From an uncultured bacterium (GTDB lineage: Bacteria > Hydrogenedentota > Hydrogenedentia > Hydrogenedentales > CAILVY01): 64,000 nucleotides of DNA. The translations under genes and the position numbers were made by a program. Where the stretch lies: NCBI GenBank assembly GCA_937951485.1, contig CALEDJ010000034.1, positions 115,243 through 179,242 of the forward strand. The letters run 5' to 3'. This document shows positions 17,431 to 25,550 of this stretch, piece after piece (the first letter of the stretch is position 1; the number at the start of each line of letters is the position of its first letter). The notes beneath the pieces were generated by a model, which was not told the DNA's origin, did not search any database, and saw only the letters and a program-made list of their open reading frames with translations.

Positions 17431-18335
17431 TCGGTATCCGCGCCCGGCGGCGCGTCGGATGCGGCATCGGCCTCTTTGGACGACAAAGCCGCGCGCGCTG
17501 ACTGCGGAGAAAGGCATCGCAGCAGCCTCGCAAGGAACGGTCGCATCTCGGTGCGTTTGACGATTTGATCAATGAAACCGTTTTCGAACTGATATTCCGC
17601 GCGCTGAAACCCTTCCGGCAATTTCACCTTCAGCGCGCCTTCGATAAGCCGTGTGCCCGCGAATCCTATGTAGGCGCCCGGCTCCGCCAGGATGATGTCG
17701 CCCAGTCCTGCAAAACTGGCCAGCACGCCGCCGGAGGTGGGGTCCGTCAACACGGATATGTAGGGCAACCCTGCATCGTTGATTTCGCGTACCGCGTCGG
17801 CCGTCTTGGCCATCTGCATCAGGGCCAGAATCCCTTCCTGCATTCGCGCTCCCCCCGACGCAGCAAATACCACCAGCGGGACTTTTTCACGGATGGCGTC
17901 GCGAACCAGCCGGCAGAATTTTTCGCCCAGAACGGACCCCATGCTCGCCATGATGAACGCGGATTCCATAACGCCGACTGCGATCCGGAAGCCCTCGATC
18001 GCAGCGAAGCCGGTGAGCAATGCGTCCCGCAGTCCCGACTCTTCACGGGCGCGTTCAAGTCGGTCCATATAGGTTTCCTCACCGACGCGAAACCCCAACG
18101 GATCCACTGTTTTGAGATTGGTGCCCGTTTCTTGAAAAGAACCGGGGTCCATCAGCAATTCGAGACGCTGACGCGAGCCGATGCGGTAGTGATGGCCGCA
18201 GGCCGGGCAGACGTGCATGTTCTCCTCGACCTCGGGCCGGTACACGGTCTGCTGGCACGCCGCGCACTTCATCCACAGTCCGTCCGGAATGCCGGGAGCG
18301 TCAAGGCCGTTGCGTTTTCGTTTCAGGAAGCCCAT
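17427..18335 (-). CDS. accD: acetyl-CoA carboxylase carboxyltransferase subunit beta
   Basis: The 302-residue protein is half of the carboxyltransferase that makes malonyl-CoA for fatty-acid synthesis. The N-terminal zinc finger has cysteines C24, C27, C43 and C46 (MKCAACQ and HVCPACGHHY). The carboxyltransferase crotonase-fold core contains AIEGFRIAVGVMESAFIMASMGSV (split here by eye), FAASGGARMQEG and DPTSGGVLASFAGLGDI, which are standard AccD motifs. The alpha subunit (accA) is not in this window. It lies 23 bases after the zinc-ribbon gene and couples to folC. The C-terminal 25 residues are a variable acidic tail. Confidence 0.97.
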   Translation of the reverse strand: MGFLKRKRNGLDAPGIPDGLWMKCAACQQTVYRPEVEENMHVCPACGHHYRIGSRQRLELLMDPGSFQETGTNLKTVDPLGFRVGEETYMDRLERAREESGLRDALLTGFAAIEGFRIAVGVMESAFIMASMGSVLGEKFCRLVRDAIREKVPLVVFAASGGARMQEGILALMQMAKTADAVREINDAGLPYISVLTDPTSGGVLASFAGLGDIILAEPGAYIGFAGTRLIEGALKVKLPEGFQRAEYQFENGFIDQIVKRTEMRPFLARLLRCLSPQSARAALSSKEADAASDAPPGADTE

Positions 18336-18358
18336 TGACTTTTCCGCATATACCTCCG

Positions 18359-19102
18359 TTATTCGGAAGCGGCGCGCACAAAATTTTCAGAGAAGTACAG
18401 AAGACGGCCACAATGGTGACAGGAATGGATTTTGTCGCCAGCCATGATTTCATTGATGATTTGCGGTGTGACCTGCATATTGCATCCGGAGCATGCTTCG
18501 CCGCGCAGCGGCACCACGGCGGGGCCCTGCTTTTTCGCCTTGCGAATGCGCTGATAACGAGCGAGCAAATCGGGCGGAACAGCGCTCAACAAGGGCTCGC
18601 GCCGCGCTTCCAGTTCCTTTCTTCTTGCGACCGCCTCCGCCAGTTCCTCATCCACCTTCTTGCATTCCGCCGCGATATCCTGCAGTTCCGCCTCGATGCG
18701 CGTCTTGTCCGCCTCCAGATGCGCCTTCGCTTCGTCCATTTCCAGCATCAGCGCGATGACGCGCTCCTCCTTCAGCGCGATTTGTTTGCGCAGGGCGTCC
18801 ATTTCATGCAGCAGCGCCTGATACTCCTCGTTTTTCTTCACCGCAAACAACTGGGTATCGTATTTCTTGATCTGCGCATCTTTCTGCTGAATGTCCACCT
18901 CGCATTCGCGCTGTTCCAGCAGAAGATTCTTGCAGCGCTGTTCACTCTTCTGCAATTCATCGGCGAGGCGTTTGCGATGGATTTCGAATTTTTCCTTTTG
19001 CCTGGGAATCTCGGCCTCACGCGCCTTGATCGCCTCGATCTTCAGGTCTATCGCCTGCAATTGCAGCAAGGTCTTCAATTGAATCCGCCTTTCTGTCGTC
19101 AT
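18359..19102 (-). CDS. coiled-coil C4-type zinc-ribbon protein (CdsZ/PF02591 family)
   Basis: From the ATG at 19102 the protein is 247 residues. Residues 5 to about 175 are almost entirely helical coiled coil rich in K, E and Q. The C-terminus carries a zinc ribbon (CSGCNMQVTPQIINEIMAG, then SCHHCGRLLYF), giving two CxxC pairs about 21 residues apart. This layout matches the C4-type zinc-ribbon domain family known from CdsZ and HP0958-like proteins, which are linked to RNA or flagellar and secretion functions in some bacteria. The function here is unknown. It is upstream of accD and folC on the same strand. A start 10 codons earlier is possible but has no better ribosome binding site. Confidence 0.88.
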   Translation of the reverse strand: MTTERRIQLKTLLQLQAIDLKIEAIKAREAEIPRQKEKFEIHRKRLADELQKSEQRCKNLLLEQRECEVDIQQKDAQIKKYDTQLFAVKKNEEYQALLHEMDALRKQIALKEERVIALMLEMDEAKAHLEADKTRIEAELQDIAAECKKVDEELAEAVARRKELEARREPLLSAVPPDLLARYQRIRKAKKQGPAVVPLRGEACSGCNMQVTPQIINEIMAGDKIHSCHHCGRLLYFSENFVRAASE

Positions 19103-19165
19103 GCACCCCGGCCACTGGCCCGATGCGAACAAAACTGTCTCCTATTGTACCGACTTTTCCATCAA

Positions 19166-19194
19166 CAAAAAAGCCGCAGCCCGAACGCTGCGGC
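19166..19194 (-). terminator. Rho-independent terminator downstream of ilvN
   Basis: On the minus strand CCGCAGC, loop GTTCGG, GCTGCGG is followed directly by a run of T (CTTTTTTG). The 7-bp GC-rich stem plus T tract lies about 100 bases after the ilvN stop and upstream of the zinc-ribbon gene, separating the two transcripts. Confidence 0.85.
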
Positions 19195-19293
19195 AGTATG
19201 CCTCCAGGCCGCCTCGCGGCCCCCTGAGGCACGGCAAGAATCCTGCCGTCCATCTGCGTAACGCCGTTCCCCTATCCGCATCGCTGTGCGTCC

Positions 19294-19785
19294 TCATTTG
19301 GCGCATCGTCCGATGGCAATCTCGCCGGTGCGAACCAGTTCTTCAACGCCGAAAGGACGCATCATATCAATAAACGCCGCGATCTTTCCCGCAGCGCCGG
19401 TCACCTGCACAATCATCGCGGCCGCCCCGACATCCACCACCTTGGCCCGGAAAATGTTGGCAATCTCAACCACCTCGCTGCGCTGCTGGCCCACCGCAGC
19501 GACCTTGACCATGACCAGTTCCCGCTCCACGAACGATTCCTTGGTCAGGTCCGTCACCTCAATCACTTCCACCAACTTGTTGAGTTGCTGGATAATCTGC
19601 GCGAGCACATTGTCATCCCCATTCACCACCACGGTCATCCGCGACACGGTTGGGTCAAGGGTTTCGCCCACGCACAGGCTGTTGATGTTGTAGCCCCGGG
19701 CGCTGAACATCCCCGAAACCCTGGCCAGAACCCCGAACTGGTTCTGCACCAGAACACTGATGGTGTGTTTCATGCTCTTCTTCAC
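19294..19785 (-). CDS. ilvN: acetolactate synthase small (regulatory) subunit
   Basis: The 163-residue protein has an N-terminal ACT domain (HTISVLVQNQFGVLARVSGM, then RGYNINSLCVGETLDPTVSRMT) and the ALS_ss C-terminal domain (VKVAAVGQQRSEVVEIANIFRAKVVDVG). It activates the large subunit and mediates valine feedback in branched-chain amino-acid synthesis. The large subunit gene (ilvB) is not adjacent. The GTG start at 19785 has a well-placed AAAGGA, while ATG at 19773 is an alternative with a poorer site. A terminator lies downstream at 19166-19194. Confidence 0.94.
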   Translation of the reverse strand: MKKSMKHTISVLVQNQFGVLARVSGMFSARGYNINSLCVGETLDPTVSRMTVVVNGDDNVLAQIIQQLNKLVEVIEVTDLTKESFVERELVMVKVAAVGQQRSEVVEIANIFRAKVVDVGAAAMIVQVTGAAGKIAAFIDMMRPFGVEELVRTGEIAIGRCAK

Positions 19786-20020
19786 TGTTATGTCCTTTAT
19801 GTTGCTCTCTCTGGCATTTCAGCAAGTCCACGCCAATGCGAAAGATGAAAGTTGATGACAAGACTGTCAACACATGTCTTTGGCGACCCGGCAACCCGTT
19901 GTCTCTCCAACCTGACTTCCAGCAGTTTAGGGTTCGGTGCGGCTGTTTCGTGGTCCCAGTTCTGCGCCGGCTCTTCATAGCGCGGGTTGATGATGAGGCA
20001 GCCAACTGTGGTGTGCGGCA

Positions 20021-20207
20021 TCAGGGCTTCTCCGCAGAACGCAACCAAGTTTCCAGAACGGAGATAAGACCGGGCAAGTCCATTCGCACCGTCTTCCATG
20101 TTTGCTCAAGATCAATTCCGAGATAGTCATTAACCAGACCGCGCCGCATGCCGACAGTCTCGTGCCACGGCATTTCCGGATGATCAGGCGGTTGGTTATT
20201 TGTTGCA
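20021..20207 (-). pseudogene. HepT/DUF86-like toxin remnant (N-terminus lost)
   Basis: The minus strand encodes about 56 residues that match the C-terminal half of the HepT (DUF86) family: HPEMPWHETVGMRRGLVNDY, then LGIDLEQTWKTVRMDLPGLI. In HepT the helix carries the Rx4HxY active site; here it reads R-R-G-L-V-N-D-Y, with Asn in place of His. A stop codon precedes the fragment in frame, and no start or N-terminal half is present. The matching MNT antitoxin is also absent here. It lies between ilvN and pth and is probably a decayed toxin-antitoxin locus. Confidence 0.7.
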
Positions 20208-20250
20208 GTGTGTCTTCGTCAATCATAATTGCAGGTTTGTCACCATTGGT

Positions 20251-20811
20251 TCAAGCGCTCAACTGGTTTATGGCCTGGGCGATGCCGGCTTCGACCCAGC
20301 ATAGCGCGGCCCGCGCCGCCCGTTCAATCATTTCGGCGACAATGGGCTGCTCTTCGGGGGTGAATCGCGAGAGGACGTGGTCCACGAGGGAATCGCCGGG
20401 TTTTTCCCTTCCCACACCCATGCGCATTCGCGGAAACTCATTGGCGCCAAGCCGCTCGATGATGGATTTCAGGCCCTTGTGGCCGCCGTCGCTGCCGGCG
20501 GGGCGCAATCGGATTTTGCCGAGCGGCAGGTTTACGTCATCCGAAAGAACTAGAAGGTCGCCCAGGTCGTGAATGCGCCTGCGGACGACATCGGCGACAC
20601 AGTCGCCGCTGGCGTTCATGTAAGTCTGCGGCTTGACCAGCAGAAGGCGCTGACCGGCGTGGGCCGCCTCGGCGATCAGCCCCTGGTGCTTTTCCTGGTC
20701 GAAACGCGCGCCCACGGTGGCGGCAATGAGGTCCGCCGTCCGAAAGCCCAAGTTATGGCGGGTGTTTTGATACCGCCTTCCCGGATTGCCCAATCCGACA
20801 ATAATCTTCAC
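20251..20811 (-). CDS. pth: peptidyl-tRNA hydrolase
   Basis: The 186-residue cytosolic enzyme cleaves peptidyl-tRNAs dropped by ribosomes. The N-terminal signature is IVGLGNPGRRYQNTRHNLGF with the catalytic histidine at about H19. The second signature is LLVLSDDVNLPLGKIRLRPAGSDGGHKG, with the catalytic-site aspartate and the GGHKGL loop. It is full length for the family. It follows rplY/ctc and prs on the same strand, in the conserved order prs-ctc-pth that couples ribosome and nucleotide functions. Confidence 0.97.
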   Translation of the reverse strand: MKIIVGLGNPGRRYQNTRHNLGFRTADLIAATVGARFDQEKHQGLIAEAAHAGQRLLLVKPQTYMNASGDCVADVVRRRIHDLGDLLVLSDDVNLPLGKIRLRPAGSDGGHKGLKSIIERLGANEFPRMRMGVGREKPGDSLVDHVLSRFTPEEQPIVAEMIERAARAALCWVEAGIAQAINQLSA

Positions 20812-20859
20812 TCCGCGCGTTCTCTTTCAGATGGCTGGGAACCGCCGGCTCCGCCCGAA

Positions 20860-21498
20860 TCAGTCTCCCTTTTTTTCTTCGCCCTCGGCTGCGGCTTCTT
20901 CGCCTTCGGCGACAGTCACCGCTTCGGCGGCCAAAGCGCGCGGCACCTGGATGGATGCGACAACCCGGCCCGGATCCGTAACAATAGTCACGCCCTCCGG
21001 CGCCCGGATGTCGCTGACGTGCAGGCTGGAACCAATATCGAGGTTGGTGACGTCAACAACCAGTTCCGCAGGCACTTCCAGTGCAAGGCATTCGACCTCG
21101 ACTTCGCGCAGGGTATGTTCAAGCACGCCGCCCTTCACGACACCCTCCGCGTGACCGGTCAGCACAATCGACACGACCGTCTGAATGCGTTCATCCAGCC
21201 GGATGCGCAGGAAATCGGCATGCAGAATGGAGCCTTTTATCGGATCGTGCTGGACGGATTTCAGCAGCGCCGGACTGTTCAATTCGGGCCGTTCCGGCAC
21301 TTCCAGTTGCACCACGGCATGTTCGCCCATTCGACTATGCAGAATGTGCTCGAAGTCCTTGAGGTTGATTAGCACCGGCACCGGGTCTCTGCCCCCGCCG
21401 TAAACCACACCGGGCACACTGCCCTTGACGCGCAGTTGGCGCGCAGGACCTTTTCCCCGCCCGTCACGCATACTTACCTTCAGATTTTGCAGTTCCAT
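20860..21498 (-). CDS. rplY: 50S ribosomal protein L25/general stress protein Ctc
   Basis: From the ATG at 21498 the protein has 212 residues, the long Ctc form. The L25 5S-rRNA-binding domain occupies residues about 1-95 (RDGRGKGPARQLRVKGSVPGVVYGG, split here by eye; then LLKSVQHDPIKGSILHADFLRI). The C-terminal TL5-like beta domain occupies about 100-185 (ALEVPAELVVDVTNLDIGSSL). An acidic glutamate-rich tail (EGEEAAAEGEEKK) ends it. It binds 5S rRNA in the large subunit. It starts 25 bases after the prs stop and precedes pth. A start 13 codons earlier would overlap prs and is less likely. Confidence 0.94.
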   Translation of the reverse strand: MELQNLKVSMRDGRGKGPARQLRVKGSVPGVVYGGGRDPVPVLINLKDFEHILHSRMGEHAVVQLEVPERPELNSPALLKSVQHDPIKGSILHADFLRIRLDERIQTVVSIVLTGHAEGVVKGGVLEHTLREVEVECLALEVPAELVVDVTNLDIGSSLHVSDIRAPEGVTIVTDPGRVVASIQVPRALAAEAVTVAEGEEAAAEGEEKKGD

Positions 21499-21523
21499 AA
21501 CTTGATTCGCCTCCGAGTCGGCC

Positions 21524-22486
21524 TCATTCCTTTGCAAAAAGGCTGCTTACCGATTCATCTTTGTGAATTCTGCAAATCGCTTCGCCAATCAACGGTGCGA
21601 GCGACAAGACCTTGAATTTTGGGTTTGCCGCCGCCTCCGGTTTCAGGGGAATCGAATCGCACACCATGATCGTTTCCAACACCGAATTGTTCAGGTTTTC
21701 CAGGGCTGGACCGCTGCAAACGGGGTGCGTGGCGCACGCGCGCACGCTGGCTGCCCCATGTTCTTTCAGCGCCTTGGCCGCCTTCACAAGTGTTCCGGCC
21801 GTATCAATCATATCATCCAACAGCAACGTGTTTTTCCCTTCCACGTCGCCAATAACATTCATCACTTCCGATACGTTTTCCTTGGGGCGGCGCTTGTCCA
21901 CAATCGCCAAGGGCGCGCCGAGGCGGCTGGCAAATTCCCGCGCCCGACCGACGCTGCCCATGTCCGGGGCAATCACCGCAAGATTCTCTTTCAATCCGTT
22001 TTCCTTGAGCGCATTCACAAACACCACATCCGCCGCCAGGTGGTCCAGGGGGATGTCGAAGAAACCCTGAATCTGCCCACAATGCAGGTCCACCGTCAGC
22101 ACACGGTTGACCCCGGCAGCCGTCAGCAGGTTTGCCACCAGTTTCGCCGTAATTGGAACCCGCGCCTTGTCCTTGCGGTCCTGCCGCGCATAGCCGAAAT
22201 AGGGCAACACCGCCGTCACCCGCTCCGCCGACGCCCGACGCGCCGCGTCCACCAGAATCAGCAGTTCCATCAAATGATCATTTACCGGCGGCGAGGTGCT
22301 GTTCACCAGAAACACATCGCGACCCCGGATATGCTCGCCGATTTGCACCCGAATCTCGCCGTCGCTGAATTTGCCCACTGTCGCCCGGCCCGGTTCCACG
22401 CCCAGGTGCGCGCAAATCCGCTCGGCCAGCGCCCGGGACGCATTGCCGCTGAAAATCTTCAGATCGCTGAAGTAGCCCAATGCCAT
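21524..22486 (-). CDS. prs: ribose-phosphate pyrophosphokinase
   Basis: The 320-residue enzyme makes PRPP from ribose 5-phosphate and ATP for nucleotide, histidine and tryptophan synthesis. The N-terminal FSDGEIRVQIGEHIRGRDVFLV and VLPYFGYARQDRKDKARVPI are PRPS signatures. The divalent-metal and ribose-binding motif DLHCGQIQGFFDIPLDHL and the PRPP loop TLLLDDMIDTAGTLVKAA are intact. The length is usual for class I enzymes. It is preceded by tRNA-Gln and followed by rplY/ctc and pth on the same strand. Confidence 0.97.
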   Translation of the reverse strand: MALGYFSDLKIFSGNASRALAERICAHLGVEPGRATVGKFSDGEIRVQIGEHIRGRDVFLVNSTSPPVNDHLMELLILVDAARRASAERVTAVLPYFGYARQDRKDKARVPITAKLVANLLTAAGVNRVLTVDLHCGQIQGFFDIPLDHLAADVVFVNALKENGLKENLAVIAPDMGSVGRAREFASRLGAPLAIVDKRRPKENVSEVMNVIGDVEGKNTLLLDDMIDTAGTLVKAAKALKEHGAASVRACATHPVCSGPALENLNNSVLETIMVCDSIPLKPEAAANPKFKVLSLAPLIGEAICRIHKDESVSSLFAKE

Positions 22487-22536
22487 CCACCCTTTCTGTC
22501 GCAGGCAAACGACCTACGCCGCCGCATCTGACACAA

Positions 22537-22611
22537 TGGCTGGGGCGGCTGGATTCGAACCAACGCGTGCCGGGACCAAAACCCGGTGCCTTACCACTTG
22601 GCGACGCCCCA
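22537..22611 (-). tRNA. tRNA-Gln (anticodon TTG), CCA encoded
   Basis: On the minus strand the acceptor stem TGGGGCG pairs with CGCCCCA, the D arm contains CGCCAAGTGGTAAGGC, the anticodon stem CCGGG/CCCGG holds loop TTTTGGT with anticodon TTG, and the T arm contains GGTTCGAATCC. The discriminator is G, and the 3' CCA is encoded at 22537-22539 on the complementary strand. It is 51 bases upstream of prs, an order seen in many bacteria. Confidence 0.95.
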
Positions 22612-22773
22612 ACAGCACATCCATTCACCCTGACTGTCTCCCTATCATCTGAAACGAAAGGATACTATCGGATTGCGAGAAATGGGGAAAAAACAGTCAT
22701 TGTGACGGTTTTCGAAGTATAGCAACCGCAACGACAACAAGTCAACTGAACAGCAACCCAACCCGGTTCCTGA

Positions 22774-23946
22774 TCAACGAACGGGCCACGTTATCAAGGG
22801 ATGAACACGTTGTGAGAGGGGGAGTGAAACGCGACTGTCCAGAGCATGCGAGGAAAAAATGGCCTGGACCATTTCCAGCGCATTGCGACCGTGTTTGAGA
22901 TTGATTTCAGGCGCACGGTCTTCTTCGATGGCAAGGATCAGGTCATCCACGATTGGTTTGCAGGTCTCGCGCGCCGGGTCGGCGAGCGCGAAATGCGGCG
23001 CATCGGGCAGGGGCTTCCATCTTCCCTCGTTCCACAGGGGCGTATCCAGCCAAACCACGTCCGGCACCGAACCCAGGCGGATGGCGACAACACCGCGCGT
23101 GCCACATAGATCGATGCCGAATCGGCTCATTCTTCCGCCCGCATTTTTTACCGAAGCGAAAGACGCGACGACCCCATTTATAAAGCCGAAGACGGCATAG
23201 AGCGTGTCGCCGACGACCGGGCCGAGTTGCTCGGTGGCCTCGCGGACATCGGCCGGGGAAGCCGGCCGTCCCTCATGGAGGATATCCGCAAAACACCAGC
23301 GGGGCAGGCCGTTCATGAACCACGTCATCAGGTCGAAGACATGCGGGCCGAGGACGACCAGGTCTTCGCCGCCGGACCGATGGTCTTCCTTGCCGCGTCC
23401 GCGCATTTCAAGGATATCGCCAATCAGCCCTTCCTCGAAAACGAGTTTTCGCACGTGTTCGATCGTGGGCGTGGCGCGCATGTTGAAGGCGATGGACCAC
23501 TTCAGGTTTTTCGCTGTGACCGTCCCAAGCATGGCATCAGCCTCTTGCAGGTCAACGCACAACGGTTTTTCAATGAGGCCATGCGCGCCGATTTCCGCGC
23601 AGGCCTCCACATATTCCCGGTGATTCACCGTCCAGCGCGGGCCGATGGCCACCAGGTCGGGGCGCTCCTTTTCGAGCATCTCCCGGTAATCGGCGTAGGT
23701 GCGTTGCGCGCCACATTCAGCGGCGCGCCTGGCGCGGCCGGCTTCCTCCGGGTCGGCAAGCCCGACCACGGCCACATCGGGACGCAGGGCGAAGACCATA
23801 TGCAGGCTATGGCCATAGCCGCCGCGCGGCGTGTCGCCGATGATGCAGGCCTTGTAGCGATGCACTTCGGATGCCGCCGGCGCGCTTCGCGCCGCTGTGA
23901 TTCCAATTGCCGCCGCCGCCATGAATTTCCGACGCGAGATGTTCAT
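22774..23946 (-). CDS. Gfo/Idh/MocA-family oxidoreductase, Tat-exported
   Basis: The protein is 390 residues from the ATG at 23946, which has GGGGAG six bases upstream. It starts with a Tat signal: SRRKFM followed by an alanine-rich hydrophobic stretch and a cleavage-like APAAS. The Rossmann NAD(P) fold follows, then the family motif EKPLCVDL that carries the catalytic lysine, and the C-terminal GFO_IDH_MocA domain (residues about 160-370). Members oxidise or rearrange sugars and inositols; export by Tat is typical in Planctomycetes-like bacteria. The substrate is unknown. It stands alone on the minus strand, with no operon partner. Confidence 0.9.
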   Translation of the reverse strand: MNISRRKFMAAAAIGITAARSAPAASEVHRYKACIIGDTPRGGYGHSLHMVFALRPDVAVVGLADPEEAGRARRAAECGAQRTYADYREMLEKERPDLVAIGPRWTVNHREYVEACAEIGAHGLIEKPLCVDLQEADAMLGTVTAKNLKWSIAFNMRATPTIEHVRKLVFEEGLIGDILEMRGRGKEDHRSGGEDLVVLGPHVFDLMTWFMNGLPRWCFADILHEGRPASPADVREATEQLGPVVGDTLYAVFGFINGVVASFASVKNAGGRMSRFGIDLCGTRGVVAIRLGSVPDVVWLDTPLWNEGRWKPLPDAPHFALADPARETCKPIVDDLILAIEEDRAPEINLKHGRNALEMVQAIFSSHALDSRVSLPLSQRVHPLITWPVR

Positions 23947-23985
23947 TGCCAACTCCCCATATCATGAGTTTTGAGGCCATGTGAC

Positions 23986-24315
23986 CTACCCAAAGGACAC
24001 GCATTCATTATGCGGGGGTTGCGTCACACTGTCAATGTATGAGGCATTTGCGAAGCCGTGCACCGCCAGGTTCTTCGAGGGGAATCCTTTGGCGACTGCG
24101 GTGGTGGGGCGCAGGAGGAATCTTCCATCCACACAGTCTGTGTCGGGCCAATGTCCTTGGGCGGCGACGGGAACCGTGGTATCGCCGCAGGTGAGCCGTG
24201 CATTTACCCCGTCAAAGGACAAATGGGCCTTTTTCATGTATCTGTTGCGGATTTTGCGCAAGAAAACGAGCCGCTTCAGCATGTCTTCCAGGCGCAGTCC
24301 AAGGCGGGGATGCAA
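23986..24315 (-). CDS. possible small protein of unknown function
   Basis: An open frame of 109 codons follows the DUF932 gene on the same strand. The middle (MKKAHLSFDGVNARLTCGDT, then PVAAQGHWPDTD) looks like real beta-rich protein, and a start at that internal ATG near 24235 is also plausible. The 3' part runs over a 14-bp end (GAGGCATTTGCGAA, 24041-24054) of the family 2 inverted-repeat elements, so the end may be rebuilt. I do not recognise a family. Confidence 0.4.
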   Translation of the reverse strand: MHPRLGLRLEDMLKRLVFLRKIRNRYMKKAHLSFDGVNARLTCGDTTVPVAAQGHWPDTDCVDGRFLLRPTTAVAKGFPSKNLAVHGFANASYIDSVTQPPHNECVSFG

Positions 24316-24364
24316 TATGTGTTACGCTGCGTCCATGATCTTACACACTCTTTGCGTCGGCGGT

Positions 24365-25378
24365 TTATGCTGCTTTGGCGGCGGCATCCTGGAGTAACCG
24401 CTGAGCGCGTTGCTTCAAGTGCATGCCCGCGCCGATGACGCCGTGTGCGAAGCCGCCGCGATCTAACGCATCGAAATGGTCCACATATTCCGTAATGGCG
24501 CAGAGCAACCCCCAATATGTTTCTCTGGCGCTGGGCAGGTCAGTGCCTCGCCCCGCATGACGCAATTTCAGGATTGTCTTACGCGCCAGTTCAATCTTCT
24601 GGATGCGGCTATCAAGCGCTTTGCTTTGCTGCGAACCGGCACCGAAGACCTCGTTCTTCGTCTTCGGCATTGGGAGCAGTTGTTCAACCAGGGCCTGGGC
24701 GTCTCTATCGGAAAGTTTCACCCCCGCCATGAGATCATAACACGTCCGGGCATAGATGAGGCCATGGTGGACGCGCTGCCAGAATTCTTCGGATGCGTCT
24801 GCCAGGGCATACTTATCGTACCTGTGCGCCAGGCGCAGCATGGTGTGCCGCGTACCCTGTTCGAGCGCCAGCGCAAGGGTATTCTGACAGACAACACGCA
24901 CGAGGGTCAGCCCTATCGTGAATGCGCGCGTACCATCATGGCTGTTGACCCATAGCGCATACGGCTCAATCAGGTCATCTTTTCCGATCGCAAAAGGGCG
25001 GTTCAGATGCGCTTGCAGCCAGACAACTTCCCCGCAGCCCAGATAGCCGCCGGTGCTGTAAACGGACGCGCCTGAACCCAGCAAACGATCGAAAATCCTT
25101 GCGCCGTCGCGGTTCTGAATGGGAATGAAGTCACGATGCACCACCCCGACGACCCTGCGATAATCTCCTTTCGGACGATCCGTCCTGACCAGCGCCTTGC
25201 GATGAATAGCCGGCGCCGGAATGTCTTCGGAAGTCATCAGATCGCATTCTTCAACCTCCCAGTTCAGTCCACCCGCTTTCAAGGCTTCTTTGAGCGTCAA
25301 CAGACTTTTCATTTGCCGGCCCAAACCGTGCCAGGGCGTTTCACCCACATAGAACATTTCTCCGATATTGGCCGCCAT
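24365..25378 (-). CDS. DUF932 domain protein (phage/plasmid-related, TIGR03299-like)
   Basis: From the ATG at 25378, preceded by a strong GGAGG, the protein has 337 residues. The N-terminus has the DUF932 hallmark HGLGRQMKSLLTLKEALKAGGL and then WEVEECDL. The middle contains VVGVVHRDFIPIQNRDGARIFD and YALWVNSHDGTRAFTIGLTLVRVVCQNTL (split here by eye), which are also typical. DUF932 proteins are found in phages, plasmids and genomic islands; the function is unsettled, with a link to DNA metabolism proposed for some. There is no other phage gene nearby, so it is an orphan, perhaps the last piece of an island. Confidence 0.85.
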   Translation of the reverse strand: MAANIGEMFYVGETPWHGLGRQMKSLLTLKEALKAGGLNWEVEECDLMTSEDIPAPAIHRKALVRTDRPKGDYRRVVGVVHRDFIPIQNRDGARIFDRLLGSGASVYSTGGYLGCGEVVWLQAHLNRPFAIGKDDLIEPYALWVNSHDGTRAFTIGLTLVRVVCQNTLALALEQGTRHTMLRLAHRYDKYALADASEEFWQRVHHGLIYARTCYDLMAGVKLSDRDAQALVEQLLPMPKTKNEVFGAGSQQSKALDSRIQKIELARKTILKLRHAGRGTDLPSARETYWGLLCAITEYVDHFDALDRGGFAHGVIGAGMHLKQRAQRLLQDAAAKAA

Positions 25379-25550
25379 GACTTGATCCTCCTTTATTGAG
25401 GTTTCATGAAACGTTTTTCCTTTCTCACCATCAGATATTGTTTCACAGGTCCATTCCGAAAAACGGAATGATTGAGGGAAAAATTGGGCATTGTCGTGAA
25501 GAGAAGGCAATAATATATCGGGGTTGAGGAGAAGGCGCCGGTGGGAGATG

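Noticed and set aside
19797..20020. Short minus-strand frames upstream of ilvN
   Set aside because: Basic, low-complexity translations with no domain; the region is better seen as the spacer after the HepT remnant.
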